A DNA stretch of 64,000 bases from Agelas oroides (Eukaryota; Porifera; Demospongiae; Agelasida; Agelasidae): the NCBI GenBank assembly GCA_949130485.1, contig OX422183.1, positions 6,228,636 to 6,292,635 on the forward strand, in the 5' to 3' direction. Each line of letters starts with the position of its first letter. The first letter of the stretch is position 1. The notes under the pieces were generated by a model, which was not told the origin of the DNA, searched no databases, and was given only the letters and a program-made list of their open reading frames with translations. A program made the translations under genes and the position numbers. Positions 24,023 through 33,749 of this stretch are shown here, piece after piece.

Positions 24023-24712
24023 AACCCTAAGCCTAGCCCTAGCCCTAACCCTAGTTTGCCTTAACCCTAAAATCCCTAACCCTAATCTCATTAACCCGAA
24101 CCCCCCTAACCCTAATTGAGCCTATGAATCTAATTAAAGCCCGACAGAGCTCTACAATCTGGGGTGTTTCTGTCCACCTCATGAATATTAATGAGTTGGC
24201 TTTAACTAGACCTCAGCATTACCCATGAACAACCCTGGGTTCAGTCAACTGTCCAATGGGAGGGTTAGAGTATGTTGACTCTCATGAACCTCATTATTGA
24301 ACTTCTGTTGAAGCATTGGCAGCTTGGCTTGGGGTTGAAAGGAATGGGTAAATGATGTTGAATATTCATGATATGACCTAAGCCTTTCGTGGACCCAAAC
24401 CCGAACAGAACAGGGCTATGAATCTCATTAACCCTCTGTGGATACTTGTGGATGTTGTTAATGTCCGAATTGAGATCAATGAATCTCATTAAAGGCGTGT
24501 AATTCCGGGTGGAAGTCAGGCAATCTCTCTCCTCATGCATATTAATAGGTTGAATTTAGCTAGCTCTGTGTGGCACCCCTAGGCAACATTCCGTTCATTG
24601 GTCCTCAAGAATATGATTAGTGGTGTCGTGTTTGTTCTGTGGTAGCACTGGATTGGGTTGACTTGACAAATGTGACATGTTGAATATTCATAGTTCAGTT
24701 ATGTGCAGCATC
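24023..24712 (+). repeat. Unit B7
   Basis: Complete 690-bp B unit between inverted A5 and the truncated A6. Confidence 0.85.
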
Positions 24713-24716
24713 TTAA

Positions 24717-24986
24717 GGTGGCACGGTACCCTGTATTTTCAAGGTCAACAAACCTGGAATCCAAGTTAATAGTCTTCTTTGTCTTGTCAAAATTTTAGCG
24801 CACAGTCCGTTTTGGGAGTTTCAAACCGTTCACGGTCCGTAAAATTGGGGATTTTCCCCATTTCCTGTCGGCATTGCCATCCAATAATCAGTTTATAATT
24901 AAGTTAGTTAAGATGTGGCCTGGCGGCACCCTTCATGTGGTGCTCGGAACTTTGAAGATAAGCTTAGATCGGCTAGGCTTAGGGTT
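24717..24986 (+). mobile_element. Truncated unit A6 joined to an inverted stub of B
   Basis: Only the left 255 bp of A is present, ending at gatcg. It runs directly into ggctaggcttagggtt, the reverse complement of the first 16 bp of B, and then TTAA. It looks like a rearrangement or incomplete repair junction. Confidence 0.85.
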
Positions 24987-24990
24987 TTAA

Positions 24991-26012
24991 GGTGGCACGG
25001 TACCCTGTATTTTCAAGGTCAACAAACCTGGAATCCAAGTTGATAGTCTTCTTTGTCTTGTTAAAATTTTAGCGCACAGTCCGTTTTGGGAGTCTCAAAC
25101 CGTTCACGGTCCGTAAAATTGGGGATTTTCCCCATTTCCTGTCGGCATTGCCATCCAATAATCAGTTTATAATTAAGTTAGTTAAGATGTGGCCTGGCGG
25201 CACCCTTCATGTGGTGCTCGGAACTTTGAAGATAAGCTTAGATCGACTTAAAAAAAAAAAAACAAAAAAAAAAAAAAAAAAGAGAAGGAGTTTAGTAGAG
25301 TGCTGTAGTGTCAGTAGCTGTGAGTAGTGCGTGATGCCTGCTTGTGAAAGCAAGCTTGTGTCTAGAAGCAGCAGAAAGGCCACAGTGGCCAAGACTGTAT
25401 TTGTTGAGTAGGCCCAGGTCTCGCGGCCGTATGCCTAGTCTAGTTGGTGACCGTGGCCAGGTGCTTCGAGTGCTGGGCTGGGCTTTAACTAGAATACGCA
25501 ATTTATCGTTTGTGCTACAGTCTGACAGACAAGGGAGCTGAACGGTGGCTGTGTGTGGAACAGAGCCGTGAGTTGTTTAGCGACATAAGGGGGAGAGGTG
25601 GGGCTAGTAATGCTTGCTTCCACTCGTGAATGAGCCCCTCCCGTAGACAAGCTGTGAATTTTTCGAAATGTGCATTCATTTTGGTGCAGTCAAAGTTGTC
25701 CATTCCAAGAGTAGTGACAAACATGAGTCTAGCCTGACTTTGAGAGTAGCTTTGAACAAAAGCTGGCATAGATTGATTTGAGATACATTGGTGGTTGGGA
25801 CGCTACCTACAGTGAGCGTGTAGATGCGTCCATCGAGTGGCAATTTTGGGTTCATGAATATATTAATGAGCTACTAAAACCCTTTTTAAAATTAGGCAAA
25901 GCAAGATTGCCCTAAACCAAACCCTAACCCTGAAACTAGGAGTAACCCTGGTCCTGACTGTAACCCAAGTTTATGTTTTCGTTAACCTCCGCCGAGGGAC
26001 GACCGTGCCACC
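24991..26012 (+). mobile_element. Unit A7
   Basis: Full-length A (1022 bp) with a C inside the poly-A tract. It shares variant bases with inverted A5, for example the agtctcaaacc form. Confidence 0.85.
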
Positions 26013-26016
26013 TTAA

Positions 26017-26272
26017 GGTGGCACGGTACCCTGTATTTTCAAGGTCAACAAACCTGGAATCCAAGTTGATAGTCTTCTTTGTCTTGTTAAAATTTTAGCG
26101 CACAGTCCGTTTTGGGAGTCTCAAACCGTTCACGGTCCATAAAATTGGGGATTTTCCCCATTTCCTGTCGGCATTGCCATCCAATAATCAGTTTATAATT
26201 AAGTTAGTTAAGATGTGGCCTGGCGGCACCCTTCATGTGGTGCTCGGAACTTTGAAGATAAGCTTAGATCGA

Positions 26273-26309
<37 letters not shown>

Positions 26310-27035
26310 GGAGTTTAGTAGAGTGCTGTAGTGTCAGTAGCTGTGAGTAGTGCATGATGCCTGCTTGTGAAAGCAAGCTTGTGTCTAGAAGCAGCAGAAA
26401 GGCCACAGTGGCCAAGACTGTATTTGTTGAGTAGGCCCAGGTCTCGCAGCCGTATGCCTAGTCTAGTTGGTGACCGTGGCCAGGTACTTCGAGTGCTGGG
26501 CTGGGCTTTAACTAGAATACGCAATTTATCGTTTGTGCTACAGTCTGACAGACAAGGGAGCTGAACGGTGGCTGTGTGTGGAACAGAGCCGTGAGTTGTT
26601 TAGCGACATAAGGGGGAGAGGTGGGGCTAGTAATGCTTGCTTCCACTCGTGAATGAGCCCCTCCCGTAGACAAGCTGTGAATTTTTCGAAATGTGCATTC
26701 ATTTTGGTGCAGTCAAAGTTGTCCATTCCAAGAGTAGTGACAAACATGAGTCTAGCCTGACTTTGAGAGTAGCTTTGAACAAAAGCTGGCATAGATTGAT
26801 TTGAGATACATTGGTGGTTGGGACGCTACCTACAGTGAGCATGTAGATGTGTCCATCGAGTGGCAATTTTGGGTTCATGAATATATTAATGAGCTACTAA
26901 AACCCTTTTTAAAATTAGGCAAAGCAAGATTGCCCTAAACCAAACCCTAACCCTGAAACTAGGAGTAACCCTGGTCCTGACTGTAACCCAAGTTTATGTT
27001 TTCATTAACCTCCGCCGAGGGACGACCATGCCACC
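26017..27035 (+). mobile_element. Unit A8, right end of array
   Basis: Full-length A (1019 bp) separated from A7 by one TTAA. Its right TIR carries one change (gaccatgccacc). The sequence after TTAA at 27036-27039 belongs to the DDX10-related flank. Confidence 0.85.
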
Positions 27036-27039
27036 TTAA

Positions 27040-27540
27040 AGTGAACGTACACATCAAATTTGATGAAGAAGGTAGACCCCACTGTAGGGTGATATTCACT
27101 ACCCAGATTTGGAAGAGAACCAGAAAATGAACCTCATGACATTGTGATTCCTTTTTTCTTATCGTTCATGCACGTTAAGCATATTAGCAAGTATGTGGAG
27201 GTCACAAACGACACTTTAGGGCTAGTATTAAGATCTGACCCAAATTAAGTAGCTCAGAACATCAAGCAAAGCTGTGTGTTGTTTTGTCTTAAGGGTACAT
27301 ACAAGAAAGTTGGGCAAGACGAGTTGCACTATACACAAGAAGATCAAAGTGAACACATCAACAAATTTGATGAAGGCAAAGTTGTGTTGCACTATACACA
27401 AGCAGATCAAAGTGAACACATCAACAAATTTGATGAAGGCGATCCACTGCATGAAGATATACTGTGCCCAGATTTGATGTCCATTGCTCACTCATGTTAA
27501 TATAACCATGTCAAGTTTTTGGAAAGGAAGACATTTTAGA
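27040..27540 (+). pseudogene. DDX10-related downstream coding remnant with 63-bp in-frame duplication
   Basis: At 27276-27500 the frame stays open and contains two tandem 63-bp units (first bases near 27324 and 27387), each encoding LHYTQxDQSEHINKFDEG. Similar but more decayed sequence lies at 27040-27110 and 14560-14640. It always travels with the helicase motif V/VI fragments, so it is probably a downstream exon of the same duplicated gene. That link is an inference. Confidence 0.45.
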
Positions 27541-27559
27541 AACGCTTCAGACAAAGCCA

Positions 27560-28130
27560 TGTGTCTTGTAAAACTAGGGTTCATATCAAGTTGCTGCAAG
27601 CAGTTCACGTGAAATGCATCTATGAAGTATTTTTACAGATCCACTCTGGTATATATCACATGTGGCTCGCTATGGAAGATGAAGAGGATGAGAGTCTACA
27701 ATCATTTTTTTTTTTCAGGAAGAAGGCTGCTGTGTTTCTTTGTACAGACAACGCAGCCCAAGGGTTGGATTTCCCTGCTGTTCACTGGGTGGAACAACTC
27801 GGCTGTCCTGAAGATGCCAATACCTACATTCATAGAGCTAGAAGTACAGCTAGATACGAAGAAGATGGCAAGGCATTTGCTGTTTCTTTTTCCTTCAGAG
27901 GAAGTTGGCATTTTAAAAGTGCTTCAGACAAAGAAGATTCCTATGACTCCAATCCAGAAGAAAATTGTCCCAATTCAGAGAAAGTTGGAGATGTTTTTTT
28001 TACCCAAGATCCAGAAATGAAACACTGGGCTCAGCGTAGTTTATTTGCTGCTTGTGATCAATCCACTTGCAGTCAAACAAGATCTCTAAGTACATCAGCT
28101 CCCAATAACCAACTATCTCAACTCACTTAA
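27560..28130 (+). pseudogene. DDX10-like helicase fragment, copy 2
   Basis: This is the longest copy. KMKRMRVYNHF in one frame continues, after a T-run frame change near 27705-27715, as [40 protein letters not shown], and ARYEEDGKA. The rest is a decayed 3' part (ILKVLQTKKIPMTP, FTQDPEMKHWAQRSL). Motif V (TDxAAxGLD) and motif VI (HRxxRTAR) of the DEAD-box C-terminal RecA domain are visible, in the form typical of DDX10/Dbp4 ([11 protein letters not shown]). The upstream motifs I-IV are absent. Confidence 0.8.
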
Positions 28131-28299
28131 TTGGTCTATGGCCATGTCACCAAAATTCCATTCCTGAGACAGAGGATGGCAAGACATTGTTGTTTCTTCT
28201 TCCTTAGAGGAAGAAGGCATTTGTGAAGTCCTCCAGATAAAGGGGATTTATATCACCCCAATCCAACACCATTCAAAGCCATGCATCCGGTAAAATCAA

Positions 28300-28840
28300 T
28301 TGTTTTCATGTCAAGCTGTAAGCAGGTAGAATGCATTATGAAGCATTTCAATGACCTTATCCTGCTCATGACTCTCTATATGGGAGACAAAGCCAAATGA
28401 AGAGGATGGGAATCTACAATGACTTTACAAAAGAAGGCTGCTGTTTTGCTTTGTACAGACATTGCAGCCCGAGGGTTGGATTTCCCAGGTGTTCACTGGG
28501 TGGTACAACTCGACTGTCCAGAAGATGCCAATACCTACATCCATAGAGTTGGAAGGACAGCTAGATACGAAGATGGCAAGGCATTGCTATTTCTTCTTCT
28601 AAAAAAGAAGGCATTTTGATTTTGAAGTTCCTCCAGACAAAGATGAATTGTATCGCCACAATCCTAGTCAATCATAAGAAAGTGGTCTTAGTTCAGAGAA
28701 CATTAATTTTGATGATGGGTTACACTCATGATCTAGAAATGAAATACAGGGATTAGTGCAGTTTCTTGAGATCAATCCACCTGCAGTCAAACAATGGATG
28801 ATCTTTGACGTACATCACTTCAGCTCCCAATAAACAAGGT
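28300..28840 (+). pseudogene. DDX10-like helicase fragment, copy 3
   Basis: 28419-28619 gives [38 protein letters not shown] and [17 protein letters not shown]. It is the best preserved motif V/VI block in the window. It then breaks down, but the same downstream phrases (tccagacaaagatgaattgt, gttcagagaacattaatttt) are recognisable up to about 28840. Confidence 0.8.
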
Positions 28841-29000
28841 ATGCAAACTCCTTGGGTACAAAAAGTCGATTCATGAGACAGATTGTCAGATAGCTAGAAG
28901 AGCAAGATAGCAAGGCATAGCTGTTTCTTCTTGAGAGGAAGAGGGCATTTTAGAAGTCCTCCTGACAAAGAGTCAGTGCTGTTGATGCAAGTCTAAACCG
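28841..29000 (+). pseudogene. DDX10-like small 3' fragment
   Basis: Short segment (gctgtttcttcttgagagga, ttttagaagtcctcctgaca) matching the 3' part of the other copies and repeated again at 32060-32110. Confidence 0.5.
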
Positions 29001-29100
29001 CACCCCACCAGGGGCGTAGCTACATGTACTCTGGTGTATAGATATAGCCTCTTCGGTGGGCACGTGCACATAATTGCGTGGCGCTTTGGCCACGCCGAGC

Positions 29101-29215
29101 AAAATTTAAAAATGTAGGGATGGGGCTTTACCAATATGTTGACCGTTGCTTTTATGGATCATTCCTACCTTGTTTGCATACTTTTAGGCATGCCATCCCT
29201 ACATCTTTCAATGTT
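29101..29215. mobile_element. Small palindromic MITE, uninterrupted relative of 5394-6812
   Basis: Ends gatgtagggatgg and ccatccctacatc, with the shared interior taccttgtttgcatactttt. It is the same family as the split MITE on the left, here about 100 bp long. Confidence 0.7.
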
Positions 29216-30960
29216 ATTATTTTCTTGTATCATCTATGGGTGGGGCTACTGACAAATTGGACAGGGAACCCAGCCAACTTGTGTTCGTTGGTGCCAAATT
29301 GTTACATGGAGGGAGATTTTTCTCCATGTGCTAGCAAGTGCAGGCCCATAGCCAGGATGTTCGGTAGGGGGGTTACATCGATTTCTGATGTGCATGAGCA
29401 TACAAAAATAGGAAAAATTGATAAATTAGATGCACTGAGATTGCTTCTGAGGCCATTTTGGGACAGAAGCAGAGCCATAGTAGCTACGCAGTCTGCAGAG
29501 TATTGCATCCAGTTTTCACCTGTATCTTATCCGTGTGTGGACGTTACTAGCCAGCTGACATTTCTACTTAGTCTAGAGAAGTAGTTAGAAGAACAGTGGT
29601 GTGTCAAATTAATGGTCCAGGCTGTTGAGTTGCCGCTTAATTGTTGGCAAAAAGGACAAATTCTTAAGCACCTGAAACAGCCATTTATTTACACACGCAT
29701 TCATTCAGTACGCCACTTTCATTGCAGCAGCAGTGTAAATACGTATGCGTTCCGGATTCATCCGCCAGTCCTCAGTAACAAACACGTTGCACAGACAAAC
29801 TTATTTGGATGACAGTGATTCTCGATGGCAGCGAGGCTATGAGGTGTATGAAAATCTTTTGGAGGGGAAAAGGCGGGTTCGAGCAAACCTCCTAGAACCC
29901 CCCCCCCCCCTGCCTACGGGTCTGAAATGGTACATCAAGAGATGATGTATCAGTAAGCAAATCAGCAGCCACGGCCCAGCTGATGCATGGTCTTGTCACC
30001 ATGTTGTCCTTTGTCTCTGACTTTCTCCACTATTCAGAAGCTAAAATACTTCCTTTGTACTGAGATTGTGTGTATTGGGTGAGACAGTCATGAGAGTACA
30101 ACTGAATCCATGTGTCTCCCCTCTACTTCGGCAGAATTCTGTATGGTAAGGAACTAACCAGTCTATCAGGTCTTGTGCCTTTATAGAGAGGGATTATAGC
30201 GTAATGGCAGATTAAGGGTATGCCATTAGTGAGATGCTTCTACCTCTTGATGTCTCTTTGAACATTTGTCGCCTTTTCTGTGGAAAATCCCAGTGGGACG
30301 AACCAATCAGAAATGCTTCTCTCAGAATTGAGATCAGTCAGACAGCGCAATTGATCATATCAAGAACTTCTGCTTGATAGGCCAGTGGCAGTATTAACTC
30401 TGGCATACTTTTTTTTTTTGCTGAGTGATTATGAATGTTTTGAAAATTACATTGGAGAAATTGCATGGTTGCATTGTAATAATAATGAAGTGCAACACAA
30501 CATAGCTACACGATGAGGATACTTCTCGTTTCATATAATACGTTTCTTATTAACGGGAGTCTCTGGAGTGTCTCAATAACTAGACGGTACAAGGCTGCAA
30601 GGGAACTTGAAGTCGTGAGTCATGCCCATCCTAGTTGTTCGTGTACTGGACTAGGCCTCATTGCTTATGGTATTGTAAGCCACAAACATGCTATCGATAG
30701 TTGCATTTTTGAGATGCAGTTTCAAGAAGTAAATCACATGGTTAAGTGCTTTAGCTATCTACTAGGAACTCATTCAGCCAGTAGGCGCTCATGTTCAAGC
30801 AACACCATACCATGTACCGAAGTTACCATATGCAGTGTGTAGTAGCTACATGCTTTTGTGTTCAGTCAGAATGTGAAAGCACATGATATGAAGTGAAAAT
30901 CCACCACTTTTATAGGAATACCTTTTGTGTAACCCTTTCTCTTGAGGTAAAATCATTTCA
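29216..30960. other. Non-coding stretch
   Basis: No gene supported. The open frame covering 29078-29584 spans a MITE and shows no domain. A C10 run is at 29898-29909 and a T-run at about 30411-30419. Confidence 0.45.
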
Positions 30961-31560
30961 ATTCAATTCAAACCATTCAACTACACAGGTAATTCCAAAT
31001 GATGCACACCAAATTAAAATATGGTTATAATTGGGCAGTTATTCCCAAGGATACGATTACTTACATTTTTTTGCAAGCCCATAGAAGTCCAGCATCCAAT
31101 AGTCAACCACGATTTTTTTTTTCCCCCACTGATAGTGATCTACTGTATAGCTAGCTAGCTAGCTTACACGTGGTCAGGTCGGACCACTTTGTATCAATCT
31201 GCATGTAGGACACGTGCATATATGGGATTTGTGAAGCATGTCAATGTTAGATACATAATTTAATCATACTGGTTTGGTGGTCTACAGCCAGAACATGGTG
31301 GTCTACAAAGAAGCCTGCAAAAGCACATCATATCAGTGGTCCCTATCACTTGTGGCTACATCCCAGGTGTTCTTGGTTTCTACTAGTGTCATGTGCTTCC
31401 ATTTTGCATGTCCAAATACATACACAAAGTACCTCAAACCTAGTTACTACATTGACAATATAACACCGCATGCTACTCTACTTAGTCTCACAATGAGAGT
31501 AGTTCAGTGTAGTCACGGCAGCTAGATCAACCATTTTGTGCATGGAGCATGGAGCATGGA
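30961..31560. repeat. Segmental duplication, copy 1
   Basis: Matches 33040-33590 at moderate identity (shared: gggcagttattcc, tttgcaagcccatagaa, gtaggacacgtgcatatatg, catgtgcttccattttg, aatacatacacaaagtacct). Both copies lie near DDX10-like fragments, suggesting that a larger block was duplicated. Confidence 0.75.
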
Positions 31561-31900
31561 ATGGAACCAATGATCTTTACAAGAAGAATGCTGCTGTTTT
31601 GCTTTGTTTAGACATTCGACAGCTCAAGGACTTTCTGTTGTTTCTGGGAGGCAAAACTAGCAACTACATTGTCATGAAGATGCCCTCCCTGCGTGTTGTA
31701 GCTACATCCAGAGTTGGAAGGACAGCAAGAATACAAAGAAAATTGCAAAGCATTGCTGTTTCTTCTTCAGAGAAAGAAAGCATTTTAAAAGCTGTTCAGA
31801 CAAAGAAGATCTATCACCACAGTCCAAGTGGATCCTACAGAATTGGTCTTAGTTCAGAGAACATTAATTTTGAAGATGTGTTGCACTCATGATCTAGAAA
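31561..31900 (+). pseudogene. DDX10-like helicase fragment, copy 4
   Basis: KKNAAVLLCLDIRQLKDFLL replaces the intact motif V, then RVGRTARIQRKLQSIAVSSS and ILKAVQTKKIYHHSPSGSYR. It is heavily mutated but collinear with copies 2 and 3. Confidence 0.7.
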
Positions 31901-32029
31901 TGAAACAGGGATCATGATCTACTAGCTAGCTACTTGAGATCAATCCACCTGCAGTCAAACAAGATGATCGTTGGCGTACATCACTTCAGCTCCCACTAAT
32001 AAAGTATAGCTACCAACTCCTTGGTCACC

Positions 32030-32240
32030 AAAAAGTTGATTCATGAGACAGAAGAGCAAGGCATAGCTGTTTCTTCTTGAGAGGAAGAGAGCATTTTAGA
32101 AGTCCTCAAGAGTCAATGCTGTCAACCTCGAAAAAATGGTCTCCATTCAGATGAGAAAGTCGGAGATGTTTTACACATAAGTTGTGGAAATGAAACACTA
32201 CGCAGAGATGTTAACCTTTGAGTAGCTACCAAACTGCAAG
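32030..32240 (+). pseudogene. DDX10-like 3' fragment, copy 5
   Basis: Collinear scraps of the 3' part (gctgtttcttcttgagagga, gagaaagtcggagatgtttt, ggaaatgaaacac) in the same order as in copy 2 at 27960-28025. Confidence 0.5.
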
Positions 32241-33039
32241 TATTTACAGATGGGTGTGGCCTGAAAACGTGATATCACTGCACACAAACACACATGTGAG
32301 GTCTCGATCCTAAAGTATATACGTGTAGCTAAAATTAATTAAAGAGTTTGGCTAGTATCAATACTCATTCCCAGACTCTGGCACCCTCACTTGTTAATGG
32401 AGGGATGAACTATTCTTGTTACCAGACTCCTGTGCATGGGTGAGAACAAGGCTAAGTGAGTTAGTATGATTTGTACTCAGATTTGTATCCTCAGAGTCAC
32501 AGGCGGATGGACAACAGTTTGTGGTCGCTTCCTTCTAACTGAATGCTAGTTAAACCTGAGCAGAGACATCAGAGGGTCAGAACTTTGTAGTTTTGCCCTT
32601 GTAGCTAACTTGTAGCTTTCATGCAAAGTCCCCTCCCACACCCACACTCGAGAATATGTGCGGCGCATTCTTTAGTGCCTAGCAACGCCCCTTATGGGGT
32701 GCGCTTTAGACTGGCAAGCTTGAGCGATCAGTTCACTACATAGTTACAATGTAAGTTGGAACACTGTTCTTCTGACTTCCACTGCCGCTAAAAAGGTCTG
32801 TTGCCAAGCGCAATGACTCAAATTTTGGGTGGGGCTACTGACAAATTGGATGGGTGGCCTACCCTTGGCTATGCTTCAATTTCCTAGCTAGTGTAGGGCT
32901 CAGACTCTCCCTACTGATTATCTGACATCAAGCAGCCTTCTTGAAAGCCAGTGTATTGAGCTTTTCCATAATACAAGTGGACACCTTCTGCAGATGAACC
33001 CATGCATTTCATAACAGCAAATAACCCTTCTTAATAAGG

Positions 33040-33590
33040 TTATTTAGGTAATATTCCAAATGATACACACCAGTTCAAAATATGATTATAAATTGGGCAG
33101 TTATTCCTGGGGGAATAACTGCCCAATAATTGCTTACCTTTTTGCAAGCCCATAGAAATTCAGTATATCATCCAATAGTCAAGCATGGTTCGGTTTTTGA
33201 ATTTCAATTCAGTCCATCGATATAGCTAGTGATCTGCTGTATAGCTACACGTGGCAAGAGCATTCTGATTGGACCAATTTGTATCAGCCGGCATGTAGGA
33301 CACGTGCATATATGGGATTTGTAATGCATGTGTACTGTTGACCGCATACTGATTTAATCATACTGGTTTGGTGGCCTACTACAACCAGAACAAGAAGCCT
33401 GCAAAAGTACATCATACCATTGTCCCTATCACTTGTACATGCCAGGTGTTTTTGGTTTCTACTGTAGTAGTCATGTGCTTCCATTTTGTGTGTCCGAATA
33501 CATACACAAAGTACCTCAAATTTAAATAATTACTACCTTTTAACGCCGCACATGCTACTCTATTTTGTCTCACAATTTAGTTCTTAGAAT
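33040..33590. repeat. Segmental duplication, copy 2
   Basis: Partner of 30961-31560. It contains its own small palindrome, attattcctgggggaata and the surrounding gggcagttattcc/ggaataactgccc. It lies just downstream of the NDUFS2 stop codon. Confidence 0.75.
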
Positions 33591-33711
33591 CTACAATCGT
33601 ACGTGTGTTATGGGGATTGGCAGGTTTCTTCAACGTAAGGAATGATGACAGAAATGGTAACATACACAACAATAATACAGGTTACAAGTTCTGTGCTGTA
33701 TATAGATAGTG

Positions 33712-33749
33712 CTATCGGTCAATTTCTCCAAATACAATGTCCTGAGTCC
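33712..33749 (-). CDS. NDUFS2: NDUFS2 exon 12 (terminal)
   Basis: Acceptor ctgtgcag; encodes [11 protein letters not shown] then TAG at 33714-33712. The conserved C-terminus confirms the gene end. Confidence 0.9.

Larger units (their letters stand above)
14731..27039. mobile_element. Composite array of TTAA elements (A and B units)
   Basis: A 12.3-kb block bounded on both sides by TTAA (14731-14734 and 27036-27039). It consists of seven full A units, one truncated A and seven B units, every junction being exactly one TTAA. Order, with ' meaning inverted: A1 B1 A2 B2 B3 A3 B4 B5 B6 A4' A5' B7 dA6 A7 A8. Copies are nearly identical (length differences are mostly in the internal poly-A), which points to recent amplification. 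The outer flanks belong to a DDX10-related pseudogene. Confidence 0.85.

Noticed and set aside
28419..28619. Functional DEAD-box helicase
   Set aside because: Only motifs V and VI are present, the ATP-binding and DEAD motifs are absent, and downstream sequence is broken.
29078..29584. 168-residue ORF as a gene
   Set aside because: It starts inside a MITE, has no domain, start context or splice support.
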